Source: Phenylobacterium sp. SCN 70-31 (GTDB lineage Bacteria; Pseudomonadota; Alphaproteobacteria; Caulobacterales; Caulobacteraceae). Taken from it: a stretch of 64,000 bases of DNA. A program made the translations under genes and the position numbers. This document shows, piece by piece, positions 37,538 to 48,297 of this stretch. Position 1 is the first letter of the stretch. The number at the start of each line of letters is the position of its first letter. The DNA lies in contig NZ_MEEX01000007.1 of NCBI RefSeq assembly GCF_001724605.1, positions 176,560 to 240,559 on the forward strand, read 5' to 3'. The notes beneath the pieces are model-generated. The model saw only the letters and a program-made list of their open reading frames with translations. It made no database searches and was not told where the DNA came from.

Positions 37538-37959
37538 GCGGCGGCCCCCACGCGAGGCGTGGCGCGGACGTAGGCGTCGATGTCGTTCAGCATGGCGGAC
37601 CAGGCGTGGTCGGTCTCCGCGGTCCAGTCGTCGCCCAGCAGATCTTTCAGCGTCCGGCCCACCGTGGCGAAGAAGGTGGCGAAGATGTCGCGCGGCACGT
37701 CGTAGCCTTCGTGGGTGATGATCTCGTTGCGGATCATGTGGCTGGCGTAGCGGCGCTCGCCGATGAAATCGAGGATCGCCTCGAACACCTTGGCCAGCAT
37801 CTCGCCGCGGATCGCGCCGTCCTGGTCGCGCCAGAAATGGGGCTTCATGTCGGGATGCGTGGCGAACAGGCGATCGTAGACGTGCGAGGTGGGATCGATC
37901 CCCAATTCGGCGATCCGCTCAAGACTGGCCTCGACGGCGGCGGAATAGCTGTAGGCCAT
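37534..37959 (-). CDS. Globin-like protein
   Basis: 141 aa from ATG at 37959. Single globin domain: 'HVYDRLFATHPDMKPHFWRDQ' with the distal region, and 'IRNEIITHEGYDVPRDIFATFFATVGRTLKD' with His in the position expected for the proximal ligand (HEGYDV). It is of the type annotated as hypothetical/globin in alphaproteobacteria. Whether it carries haem is not proven. Coupled to the downstream oxidoreductase (ATGA), suggesting a redox partnership. Confidence 0.8.
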   Translation of the reverse strand: MAYSYSAAVEASLERIAELGIDPTSHVYDRLFATHPDMKPHFWRDQDGAIRGEMLAKVFEAILDFIGERRYASHMIRNEIITHEGYDVPRDIFATFFATVGRTLKDLLGDDWTAETDHAWSAMLNDIDAYVRATPRVGAAA

Positions 37960-38051
37960 TCGACGTCCTCCTCTCGCCCGGTCTGCCGCGGGCGTCCCCT
38001 CACCATCGGCGGGGCGGATCGCCGAGGCAAGCGGCGGGACGCGGGGGGCGG

Positions 38052-39230
38052 CTATTGCGACGCGCCGCGGGCGTCGACGCGGACGATGTCGACCAGCACA
38101 TCGCCCCGCACCAGGTGGAAGACGTCGTAACGGTCCAGGGTCGGGTCGATGTGCCCGGGGGCCAGTGCGAGCCGTTCGCCCCGGAGCACGGATTCCGCCT
38201 TGGGTCGCATCAGGAGGCCCTGCTCGTCCCCGAAGAAGCGATAGGCGCAACCGCCGAACTTCGGGGTCAGGGGCTGGGGGAGCGGCCCGTCGGTGTTGAA
38301 CGCCTTAAGGCCCGCATCGGTGGACACCCACTTGGGATGATTGGCGGAAATCACGGTGGTGACCACCGTGGCGCTCTGCTCGAAGGCGCCTTCGGGATCT
38401 TCCCCGAGCGCGTCGCGGTACTCCTTATCCATGAAGGCGTAGGAGCCGGGCTGGATCTCGGTCAGCACGCCCTGGGCTGCATCGGCGGTGAACGTGCCGG
38501 TGCCGCCGCCGGTCACGACCTCCACGGTTCCCCCGACGGCGCGGATCGCGGCGATGGCGGCGGTGAGTTTCGCCATGCCGTCGGCCACAGCGGCGGCGCG
38601 GGTGTTCGCGCCTTCCATGTGCTGCCATGCGCCGCCATAGCCCTGGACCCCCAGCAGTCGGAGGTTCGGATGGGCGAGAATCGCGCGCGCCGTCTCCGCC
38701 GCCTGGGCGGGGTCGTGGCAACCCGTGCGTCCCAGCCCGACGTCGATGTCGATCAGCACCTGCAGGGGCGCGGTGGTCGCGGCGGCCAGTTCGGCGGCGC
38801 CGTCCGGATGGTCCAGAACGATGCGGAAGTCGGGAAGGGCGGCCGCCAGGCGCGCGGCGCGGGCGGCTTTCCCGGCTCCCGCGACGGGCGACGTGATCAG
38901 GATGTGGCCGATCCCTCGCGCGGCCAGCGCCTCTGCCTCGGCCAGCTTGGCGCAGCAGACGCCGACGGCGCCGGCCTGGACCTGACGCAGCGCCAGGGCG
39001 GCGCACTTATGGGATTTGGCGTGCGGGCGAAGCGCCAGTCCGGCGGACTGCGCTCGGTCGGCCATCTTGGCGACGTTCCGGTCGAAGGCGTCCAGGTCGA
39101 TGGTGACCGCCGGCGTCGGGATGAGGGCGGCGGAGCCGGGGTGGCCCAGGCTCGACAGGGCGAAGGCGATGTGAGGCCTCTCGGCGAGTGGGCCCAGGTC
39201 GGCGCGGATCTCGTCTGGCGTTCGGCTCAT
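38052..39230 (-). CDS. DSD1-family PLP enzyme (D-threonine aldolase-like)
   Basis: 392 aa from ATG at 39230; the longer frame upstream is a shadow of the TetR gene. Alanine-racemase-like N-terminal barrel with the PLP Lys in 'LRPHAKSHKC', phosphate loop near 'EVVTGGGTGTF', and a C-terminal beta domain ('HDxxH'-like metal site replaced by 'FFGDEQG'). Family members cleave D-threonine or D-3-hydroxyaspartate, with PLP and a divalent metal. Specific substrate uncertain. Divergent from the TetR-SDR unit. Confidence 0.87.
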   Translation of the reverse strand: MSRTPDEIRADLGPLAERPHIAFALSSLGHPGSAALIPTPAVTIDLDAFDRNVAKMADRAQSAGLALRPHAKSHKCAALALRQVQAGAVGVCCAKLAEAEALAARGIGHILITSPVAGAGKAARAARLAAALPDFRIVLDHPDGAAELAAATTAPLQVLIDIDVGLGRTGCHDPAQAAETARAILAHPNLRLLGVQGYGGAWQHMEGANTRAAAVADGMAKLTAAIAAIRAVGGTVEVVTGGGTGTFTADAAQGVLTEIQPGSYAFMDKEYRDALGEDPEGAFEQSATVVTTVISANHPKWVSTDAGLKAFNTDGPLPQPLTPKFGGCAYRFFGDEQGLLMRPKAESVLRGERLALAPGHIDPTLDRYDVFHLVRGDVLVDIVRVDARGASQ

Positions 39231-39293
39231 GGCGCGCCAAACTCCGGGAAGATCGCCCGGAAGAAAAGGGCCGCTGTTAGGCTTGCAGGATAA

Positions 39294-39307
39294 TGAATAT
39301 GAATTCA
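39294..39307. promoter_or_regulatory. Candidate TetR operator
   Basis: TGAAT-ATGA-ATTCA inverted repeat in an AT-rich patch 10 bases before the tetR start. Related AATTCA/ATGAAT half-sites appear again at 39931-39938 in front of the following SDR gene. Suits autoregulation and control of the SDR, but short AT-rich matches can be chance. Confidence 0.45.
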
Positions 39308-39317
39308 CTATATCAGG

Positions 39318-39884
39318 ATGAGGCAAAAGGACGAGGCCAAGGCGCACGACATCCTTCGGGCGGCGCTGGACGAGATCCAGTCGGTCGGGCTCGCCGGGCT
39401 GTCGATCGAGGCGGTGGCGCGGCGCGCCGGCGTGGCCACCGGCACCGTCTATATCTACTTCAAAGGCAAGGAGGCCCTTCTGGAGGCGCTGTACCGTCAG
39501 GTGAAACTGGCGTTCTCCGACTTTGTGCTGCGTGACGACGGGCTGCCCCTCAAGGCCACGTTCTTCCGAATGAGCAAATCCTATATGGATTATGTCATTC
39601 AAAATAATGCAGAAATTGTCTTCGTCCGGCAGTTGGCGAACTCGCCATACATGACCGACGCGTCGCGCGAGGTCTCGGCGCTTGGGGCCCGTCCCGTGAC
39701 GGCTCTGCTGGAACGCGGCAAGGCCGAGCAATTGCTGAAGGACCTCGACACGACCTGGATGATGACGTTCCTGAGCGAAACCTTGAAGGCGATGGCCGCC
39801 CTGGCGGCAAATATGCCGATGGATCAGCGCTTGGCGTTCCAGGACACGGTGGCGACCCTCTGCTGGGATGCGCTGAAAGCCTGA
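39318..39884 (+). CDS. TetR/AcrR-family transcriptional regulator
   Basis: 188 aa. N-terminal HTH ('AHDILRAALDEIQSVGLAGLSIEAVARRAGVATGTVYIYF', residues ~10-48) and a helical ligand domain. Effector unknown. Coding sequence is more AT-rich in the middle (39580-39650). Followed 69 bases later by an SDR gene in the same direction, the usual TetR-target arrangement. Confidence 0.93.
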   Translation: MRQKDEAKAHDILRAALDEIQSVGLAGLSIEAVARRAGVATGTVYIYFKGKEALLEALYRQVKLAFSDFVLRDDGLPLKATFFRMSKSYMDYVIQNNAEIVFVRQLANSPYMTDASREVSALGARPVTALLERGKAEQLLKDLDTTWMMTFLSETLKAMAALAANMPMDQRLAFQDTVATLCWDALKA

Positions 39885-39953
39885 CCGGCGACACCTAGTT
39901 TGGCCGCGTCACGGGCCAAAGGTGATTTCTAATTCATTTTAGAGGAGGCGGAT

Positions 39954-40763
39954 ATGAGCAAGACCATCTTCATCACCGGAAGTTCCACGGGCCTGGGCCG
40001 CGCTACAGCGCTGCTGTTCGCCCAGAAGGGTTGGAACGCGATCGCCACCATGCGCAATCCCGCGGCCGATACCGAGCTGCAGGGCCATGGTGTCACCGTG
40101 ATGCCCCTGGACGTGACCGACCCCGTCCAGATCGGCGAGGCGGCGAGGGCGGCGCTGGCGCTGGGTCCGGTGGACGTCCTGTTCAACAACGCCGGCTATG
40201 GCCTCGCCGGGGCGTTCGAGGGGGCGACCGACGACCAGCTTCAGGACCAGCTCGCCACCAACCTGCTGGGTGTGATGCGTGTGACCCAGGCGTTCCTGCC
40301 GGCGATGCGCGAGCGCAGGAAGGGGACCATCGTCACCACGACGTCGATCGGCGGCCTGGTCACCTTCCCGTTCAACTCCGTCTATCACGCCACGAAGTGG
40401 GGCCTCGAAGGATGGAGCGAGAGCCTCGCCTTCGAACTCGCGCCGTTCGGGGTCAAGGTGAAGACCGTCGCGCCCGGCCTGATCCACACCGACTTCGCCG
40501 GCCGTTCGATCGTGCGCACCCTGCATCCCGCCTACATGGATGCGATCGGCAAGGTCATGGCGACCTTCTCGGACCCCGGCCGTCGCTCGGGCGGCTCGAC
40601 GGCCGAACAGATCGCCGAAGAGGTGTGGGCGGCGGTGAATGACGAGGGTGACGGCGTCACGCACGTGGCGGGCGACGACGCACGCGCGCTCTACGCCCGC
40701 CGTCTCGCGGACGGGATCGACGCCTTCCGCAAGGCCGTCCGGACGCAGTTCCTGGGCGGATAG
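39954..40763 (+). CDS. Short-chain dehydrogenase/reductase, TetR-linked
   Basis: 269 aa classical SDR. Cofactor motif 'TGSSTGLGRA' (residues ~7-16), 'LFNNAGYG', catalytic 'TTSIGG' Ser and 'YHATKWG' Tyr/Lys. Strong ribosome-binding sequence GAGGAGG upstream. Substrate unknown; probable target of the adjacent TetR. Confidence 0.93.
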   Translation: MSKTIFITGSSTGLGRATALLFAQKGWNAIATMRNPAADTELQGHGVTVMPLDVTDPVQIGEAARAALALGPVDVLFNNAGYGLAGAFEGATDDQLQDQLATNLLGVMRVTQAFLPAMRERRKGTIVTTTSIGGLVTFPFNSVYHATKWGLEGWSESLAFELAPFGVKVKTVAPGLIHTDFAGRSIVRTLHPAYMDAIGKVMATFSDPGRRSGGSTAEQIAEEVWAAVNDEGDGVTHVAGDDARALYARRLADGIDAFRKAVRTQFLGG

Positions 40764-40777
40764 CCGCCGTCGAAGGG

Positions 40778-42370
40778 TCAGGCGGCGGCCTGGGCCTCGG
40801 CGGAATCCGCCGCTGGCAGGCGGATAAGGTAGTCGAAGGCCGACAGCGCGGCCTTCGAGCCTTCGCCCATGGCGATGACGATCTGCTTGTAGGGCGTGGT
40901 CGTGGCGTCGCCGCCGGCGAAGACCCCGGGCAAGGAGGTCGCGCCGCGATGGTCGGTCTCGATCTCGCCATGCCGGCTGAGCGTCACCGAATCCTTGAGC
41001 CACTCCGTGTTCGGGACCAAGCCGATCTGCACGAACACACCTTCCAGATCGACGCGATGAACATCGTCGCTGTTCCGGTCCTTGTAGGTGAGGCCGGTGA
41101 CCCGGACGCCGTCGCCGTGCACTTCGGTGGTCAGCGCCGAGGTGACGATGCGGACGTTGGGCAGGCTGGCCAGCTTGCGCTGAAGCACCGCGTCGGCGCG
41201 GAGCTGGCTGTCGTATTCGATCAGGGTCACATGGGCGACGATGCCCGCCAGGTCGATGGCGGCCTCGACGCCCGAGTTGCCGCCGCCGATCACCGCGACG
41301 CGCTTTCCCTTGAAGAGGGGGCCGTCGCAGTGGGGGCAGTAGGCCACGCCCTTGTTGCGGTAATCGTCCTCGCCCGGCACGCCCATCTGCCGCCAGCGGG
41401 CGCCGGTGGCCAGGATGACGGTGCGCGACTTCAGACTGGCGCCGTTCTCGAGTTCGACCTCGATCAGGCCGCCCGGCGCGGCGGCGGGGATCAGTCTGGC
41501 GGCGCGCTGGAGGTTCATCACGTCGACATCGTAGTCCTTGACGTGCTGCTCCAGGCCCGAGACCAGCTTCGGCCCCTCGGTGTGGGGGACCGAGATGAAG
41601 TTCTCGATGGACATGGTGTCCAGCACCTGTCCGCCGAAGCGCTCGGCGGCGAGGCCGGTGCGGATCCCCTTCCGCGCGGCGTAGATGGCCGCCGCGGCGC
41701 CGGCGGGGCCGCCGCCGATCACCAGGACGTCGAAGGCGTCCTTGGCCTTGATCTTTTCGGCCGCGCGCGCCGCGGCGCCGGTGTCGAGCTGGGCCAGGAT
41801 CTGTTCCACGGTCATCCGGCCCTGGGCGAAGGGCTGGCCGTTCAGCAGGGTGGTGGGCACGGCCATGACCTGGCGCGCCTCGACCTCGTCCTGGAACAGG
41901 GCGCCGTCGATGGAGATGTGGCGGATCCTCGGATTGACCACGCTCATCAGGTTCAGCGCCTGCACCACGTCGGGGCAGTTCTGGCACGAGAGCGAGAAAT
42001 AGGTCTCGAAGCGGAAGTCGCCGTCGAGGCTGCGGATCTGCTCGATCACCTCGGGCTCGACCCGGGGCGGGTGGCCGCCCACCTGGAGCAGAGCGAGCAC
42101 CAGCGAGGTGAACTCGTGGCCCAGGGGAATGCCGGCGAAGGTCACGCCGACGTCCGAACCCCTGCGGCGGATCTCGAAAGAGGGGCGGCGCGCGTCGTCG
42201 CCGGCCGTGGAGACCGTGACCTTGCCATCCGAGACCGAGGCGATGTCTTCCAGAAGGGCCAGGAGCTCACGCGACTTCGCGCCCTCGTCGAGCGAGGCGA
42301 CCAGTTCGACCGGCTCTCTGACGTTCTGTAGGTAGCCCTGCAACTGGGATTTCAGGTTCGCGTCCAGCAT
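40778..42370 (-). CDS. ahpF: Alkyl hydroperoxide reductase subunit F
   Basis: 530 aa. N-terminal tandem thioredoxin-like domain with C129-x-x-C132 ('LSCQNCPDV'), then a thioredoxin-reductase-like FAD/NAD(P)H module: '[22 protein letters not shown]', redox 'YCPHCDG', and C-terminal '[16 protein letters not shown]'. It reduces AhpC with NADH. Gene lies downstream of ahpC on the same strand, separated by an inverted-repeat cluster. Confidence 0.96.
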   Translation of the reverse strand: MLDANLKSQLQGYLQNVREPVELVASLDEGAKSRELLALLEDIASVSDGKVTVSTAGDDARRPSFEIRRRGSDVGVTFAGIPLGHEFTSLVLALLQVGGHPPRVEPEVIEQIRSLDGDFRFETYFSLSCQNCPDVVQALNLMSVVNPRIRHISIDGALFQDEVEARQVMAVPTTLLNGQPFAQGRMTVEQILAQLDTGAAARAAEKIKAKDAFDVLVIGGGPAGAAAAIYAARKGIRTGLAAERFGGQVLDTMSIENFISVPHTEGPKLVSGLEQHVKDYDVDVMNLQRAARLIPAAAPGGLIEVELENGASLKSRTVILATGARWRQMGVPGEDDYRNKGVAYCPHCDGPLFKGKRVAVIGGGNSGVEAAIDLAGIVAHVTLIEYDSQLRADAVLQRKLASLPNVRIVTSALTTEVHGDGVRVTGLTYKDRNSDDVHRVDLEGVFVQIGLVPNTEWLKDSVTLSRHGEIETDHRGATSLPGVFAGGDATTTPYKQIVIAMGEGSKAALSAFDYLIRLPAADSAEAQAAA

Positions 42371-42427
42371 GACGGCTCCGGGGGACTGGGGGGAGGGTTT
42401 ACGCAGGGGCTTGCGCCCCCTCCGTCA

Positions 42428-42532
42428 CCCCGGATCGGGTCCGGGGCGCTCCTCCCCCGCAAGCAGGGGAGGAGCGAGGATTCTGGCTCCTCCCCCGTGA
42501 AACGGGGGAGGTGGATCGGCCCGCAGGGCCGA
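42428..42532. repeat. Intergenic cluster of four hairpin repeats between ahpC and ahpF
   Basis: Four perfect inverted repeats follow one another: 42428-42446 (7-base arms), 42448-42475 (10-base arms GCTCCTCCCC/GGGGAGGAGC), 42489-42511 (10-base arms CCTCCCCCGT/ACGGGGGAGG) and 42516-42532 (7-base arms). The form resembles dispersed GC-rich REP-like elements common between genes of Caulobacterales. It could also modulate the ahpC:ahpF mRNA ratio. No T-run follows. Confidence 0.8.
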
Positions 42533-42554
42533 GGCGGAGGGGGCGTGAAAGGCC

Positions 42555-43118
42555 TCAGATCTTGCCGACGAGGTCCAGCGACGGGGCCAGGGTCTTCTCG
42601 CCTTCTTCCCACTTCGCCGGGCAGACTTCGCCGGGATGGTTGCGGACGTACTGGGCGGCCTTGACCTTGCGCAGCAGTTCGGCGGCGTTGCGGCCGATGC
42701 CCTCGGCGGTGACTTCCGTGAACTGGATCACGCCGTCCGGATCGACCAGGAAGGTGCCGCGGTCGGCCAGGCCCTGGCCTTCACGCATGACGCCGAAGTT
42801 GTTGGTGATGTCGCCCGAGGGGTCGCCCACCATGAAGTACTTGATCTTGCCAATGGCCGGCGAGGTGTCGGCCCATGCCTTGTGCGAGAAGTGGGTGTCG
42901 GTGGACACCGAATAGACTTCCACGCCCAGCTTCTGGAATTCGGCATAGGTGTCGGCCAGATCCTCGAGCTCGGTCGGGCAGACGAAGGTGAAGTCGGCGG
43001 GATAGAAGAAGACGACCGACCACTTGCCCTTCAGGTCGGCGTCGCTGACGGCGACGAACTTGCCTTCCTTGTAGGCCTGGGCGGAAAACGGCTTCACCGT
43101 GGTGTTGATGAGGGACAT
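42555..43118 (-). CDS. ahpC: Alkyl hydroperoxide reductase subunit C (2-Cys peroxiredoxin)
   Basis: 187 aa from ATG at 43118 with AGGAG upstream; an ATG nine codons earlier is less likely. Peroxidatic C47 ('[10 protein letters not shown]') and resolving Cys ('[10 protein letters not shown]') are present. Reduces hydrogen peroxide, organic peroxides and peroxynitrite, recycled by AhpF. Likely induced by peroxide; a partial OxyR-like half-site lies upstream. Confidence 0.97.
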   Translation of the reverse strand: MSLINTTVKPFSAQAYKEGKFVAVSDADLKGKWSVVFFYPADFTFVCPTELEDLADTYAEFQKLGVEVYSVSTDTHFSHKAWADTSPAIGKIKYFMVGDPSGDITNNFGVMREGQGLADRGTFLVDPDGVIQFTEVTAEGIGRNAAELLRKVKAAQYVRNHPGEVCPAKWEEGEKTLAPSLDLVGKI

Positions 43119-43459
43119 GGAGCACTCCTGAATGAGACGCTCCATCTAGGCCCTGATCCGCCATCAGCAAAATTGATTTTTGCAGTGCAGAAGCATCGAA
43201 ATTATCTATGACGCGCCGCCGAACGTGGGTATCGGAATCCCAGGCCGGGCTTGGGGTGCAGCGCACAGGAGGAAGGCGCGGCGGGCGCGGGAACGTCGGG
43301 AGGCAGAACCGCTGAAAACGTGGGAACACGATGCCGCCACCCCGCTACGTCCAGAGCGACCCCTGCAAGGGCGGCAAGATATGTCGCTTTCATCTGTTGC
43401 AGACGTTCGCGGCGTCGTGCCACGCGTGTTTATCGCGTAGGTTCTCGCTTGGTGACGGC
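43119..43459. promoter_or_regulatory. Divergent promoter region of ahpC and the TPR gene
   Basis: 341 bases with no convincing gene; the open frame that extends the TPR gene to 43331 has no signal sequence and no ribosome-binding site. An AT-rich patch at 43165-43210 probably holds the ahpC promoter. Within it, 43195-43209 reads ATAG-N7-CGAT toward ahpC, close to one half of the OxyR consensus ATAG-N7-CTAT; the second half expected downstream is not recognisable. Confidence 0.45.
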
Positions 43460-44116
43460 ATGAAAGCGAGAACGATGGTTCGTGGCGCGGTCGGAGCGGT
43501 CATTTCGGGCGTCATCGCGATCGGCTCTTTCGGTCCGACCCAAACCATCGCGCAGCCATATCCCTTCAGCGAAAAGTCGCTTCGAGCTTGGATCCTTATC
43601 AAGCGGGGTGAATACCAGCAGGCTCTGGCTAAGAGCGAAGCCGCCGTAGTCGAGAGGCCGAACGATCCCGTTGCCTTGGCCGTGAGAGGAACCGCTCAAC
43701 AATACTTGGGTCGATATGATTTGGCGTTAGCCGATCACGATTTGGTCCTGAAAATCACCCCTGACGACCCGGGCGCACTGACCAATGCTTGCTGGGTTCG
43801 CGCGATAGCGAGCACACAGTTAGATTTGGCCCTCACATACTGCGATCAAGCCGTCTCCAGGTCCAGGAAGCGTGCGTTCGCAGCTTACGACGCGCGGGGC
43901 TTTCTCCATTTGCGCAGAGCGGAGTTCGAACTCGCACGAGCTGACTACGATAAGGCTCTGAGCTTGCGCAAAAAGCTCGCCAGCTCCCTGTTCGGCAGAG
44001 GGATCGCCAACATCCGGCTCGGGAATGAAGCGGATGGACGCGCTGACCTGGCGACCGCGACAAGGCTGGAGCCTTCGGTCGCCAACGACTATCTGAGCCG
44101 AGGCATCAGTCCATAA
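43460..44116 (+). CDS. Exported TPR protein with atypical base composition
   Basis: 218 aa from ATG at 43460. Signal-peptide-like N-terminus ('MVRGAVGAVISGVIAIGSFG', 'IAQPYP'), then about four TPR units ('AWILIKRGEYQQALAKSEAA', 'AVRGTAQQYLGRYDLALADH', 'ARGFLHLRRAEFELARADYD', 'GRGIANIRLGNEADGRADLA'). Probably periplasmic scaffold. Codon use is unlike neighbours: GC about 50 % in 43681-43740, with many A/T third positions, a sign of recent acquisition. Convergent with purL, 6 bases between stops. Confidence 0.82.
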   Translation: MKARTMVRGAVGAVISGVIAIGSFGPTQTIAQPYPFSEKSLRAWILIKRGEYQQALAKSEAAVVERPNDPVALAVRGTAQQYLGRYDLALADHDLVLKITPDDPGALTNACWVRAIASTQLDLALTYCDQAVSRSRKRAFAAYDARGFLHLRRAEFELARADYDKALSLRKKLASSLFGRGIANIRLGNEADGRADLATATRLEPSVANDYLSRGISP

Positions 44117-44122
44117 GCTCGC

Positions 44123-46342
<2,220 letters not shown>

Positions 46343-46393
46343 GGCGCGCCTTCTAGCGGGACTCTCGGGAGAGGGCGATAGGCGCGGGCGGGT

Positions 46394-47362
46394 TCAGACG
46401 CCGAACTCGACCCACAGGGGATAATGATCGCTCATCCGCCAGGACAACTGGTTGCGATCCAGGCCGGTCAGCACGGCGCCCTGGAAATCGACATGGCCCG
46501 AAGCACGGAAATCCAGCGTGAGATAGGGCTTTCCGCGCACGGTTTCGAACCAGGCGATCTGGTCGTAGAAGCTCTTCAGGTCGGGCTTCTCCAGCGACGA
46601 GAAGAGGGTTCGCGGAAAGCGGTCCAGGCCGGGCGCAGGCGTCAGCCCGGTGGAGGTGAAGGCCTGCCAGAGCGGATCGCCCCGACGGTCGATATTGAAG
46701 TCGCCCATGCAGATGAGGTTCTGGCCGTAGTCGTCCATGCGCTCGGCCCAGTTGCGCAGCCAGCGGGCGATTCCGACCAGTTCGCCCACGAGATCGGCGG
46801 GCGAGCCGCCATAGTTCACGTGCAGCGTGACGAGGACGAACGTCTTCTCGCCTCGGAGGAAGCTGACGGCGTAGGGCGTCCGGGCGAACTGCCGCTGGAG
46901 CCGGTTCACCGGGATGGCGTGGTTCGGATCGCCGATCTCGGGCACCACCAGTTCGCAGGCGAGGCCCGAGGGGCGCACGCGGCGGGTGTCGAACAGGAAA
47001 GCCAGCCGCTCGCCGTTGCCCGGATCGCCCAGGGTGACGTCGGTAAGCAGGAAGTTGTAGTCGGGTCCCAGCTTCTTCAGCACGTGGCGCAGGGCGCGGA
47101 GGTTGGCCTTCACCTCCTGCACCGCGATCACGTCGAACCGCGACAGGATCTCTGCGATCAGGACGCCGGCGTGGAGGTCGCGGCGCGGGCTGTCGCCGGC
47201 CGCGCTGGCCCATTTCGAGGTGAGATCGCCGAAGGCGCGGATGTTCTAGGTGGCGATAAGCAGATTGTCGCCCGCCCGGGCCGGGACGTGGGCGAGGCGG
47301 AGATCGAGCCGGGCCAGATCGTCCCGCACGGCCTGAGGCGCCGGATCGGTGATGTCGGGCAT
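46394..47362 (-). pseudogene. Endonuclease/exonuclease/phosphatase family gene with in-frame amber codon
   Basis: The family reading frame starts at an ATG at 47362 and runs without shift to 46394, but codon 39 is TAG (47248-47246). It sits exactly where family members have Trp in 'IAT-W-NIRAFGDL', and a single G-to-A change from TGG explains it. The downstream 245 codons from a GTG at 47131 ('VIAVQEVKANLRAL', 'CMGDFNIDRRGDPLW', 'SDHYPLWVEF') hold the catalytic Asp/His, but lose the N-terminal Asn of the metal site. Either a pseudogene, a sequencing error, or read-through. Confidence 0.8.
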
Positions 47363-47442
47363 CCGTTCGCTTCCTCGCCTCTACCCAGGGAAGCATCTCC
47401 CTGCGCCGAGGTTGTGGCAAGCGGACGGAGGGCGCAGGCGGT

Positions 47443-48216
47443 TCAGCGGGTCTGGCCGCCGTCCACCGGAACGACGGCGCCGGTGACGAAGCTGGCCAGC
47501 GGGCTCATCAGGAAGGCCGCCACGGCGCCGATCTCCTCGGGTCGGCCGTAGCGGTTGAGAGGCACTTCGCGCTTGATCCAGCGGGCCCAGGCGTCCGAGC
47601 GGGGCCCCGTGGAGTTGGTTTCCCAGGATCCGCCGGGGAAGATGATGTTGCCGGGCGCGATGGCGTTCACGCGCACGTTGGAGGGACCGCTGATGCGGGC
47701 CAACTCCTTGGTCAGGTGGTTCATCGCCGCCTTGGCCGTGCCGTAGGTCAGGGGCGTGCCCAGTGCGCCCAGGCCGGCGATGGACGAGATGAGCAGCACC
47801 GAGCCGTCGCCGCGCGGAGTCATGCGGCGCAGGACCGCGCGTGACAGACGCCACGCCGAGTCGAGATTCTGCGTGAAGCCGGCGTCCCAGGTGGCGTCGT
47901 CCACCTCGATGCCGGGCGGGCAGGGATGCAGCCCCACATTGGCCACCGCGCCGAAGATCGGGCCGAAGGTGTCCTCGGTTCGGGCTACGGCGGCGTCGAT
48001 GACGGCCGTGTCGCGCAGATCGCCCGAGATGGCCAGCAGCCGGTCCACGCCGTAGGCCTCGGCGAGGCGGGCGCGCTGTTCCTCCAGCGCCTCGGCTCCG
48101 CGGGCCGTGATGACCACCTTGGCGCCCTCGGCGAGGCAGGCTTCCACGATCCCCATGCCGATACCCCGGCTGGCGCCGGCCACGAAGATCACCTTGCCGT
48201 CGAGTTGCAGATGCAT
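47443..48216 (-). CDS. Short-chain dehydrogenase/reductase
   Basis: 257 aa classical SDR: 'VAGASRGIGMGIVEACLAEG', 'ANVGLHP' in the N-x-A-G position, Ser in 'LISSIAGLG', 'YGTAKAAMNHL' Tyr/Lys, C-terminal 'FVTGAVVPVDGGQ'. Probably in catabolism with the neighbouring phosphotransferase-like gene; ORF starts 81 bases after that gene's stop. Substrate unknown. Confidence 0.92.
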   Translation of the reverse strand: MHLQLDGKVIFVAGASRGIGMGIVEACLAEGAKVVITARGAEALEEQRARLAEAYGVDRLLAISGDLRDTAVIDAAVARTEDTFGPIFGAVANVGLHPCPPGIEVDDATWDAGFTQNLDSAWRLSRAVLRRMTPRGDGSVLLISSIAGLGALGTPLTYGTAKAAMNHLTKELARISGPSNVRVNAIAPGNIIFPGGSWETNSTGPRSDAWARWIKREVPLNRYGRPEEIGAVAAFLMSPLASFVTGAVVPVDGGQTR

Positions 48217-48297
48217 GTCACCCCCAGAGGCCGCACGGCGGCGGCGTTCGCTTCTTGGTTGGAGACCGTCACGCTCGCGCCGGCGTGGACGCGGTCG

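Noticed and set aside
43195..43209. Complete OxyR box before ahpC
   Set aside because: Only the first half fits the consensus; kept as a remark in the promoter region and not called as a site.
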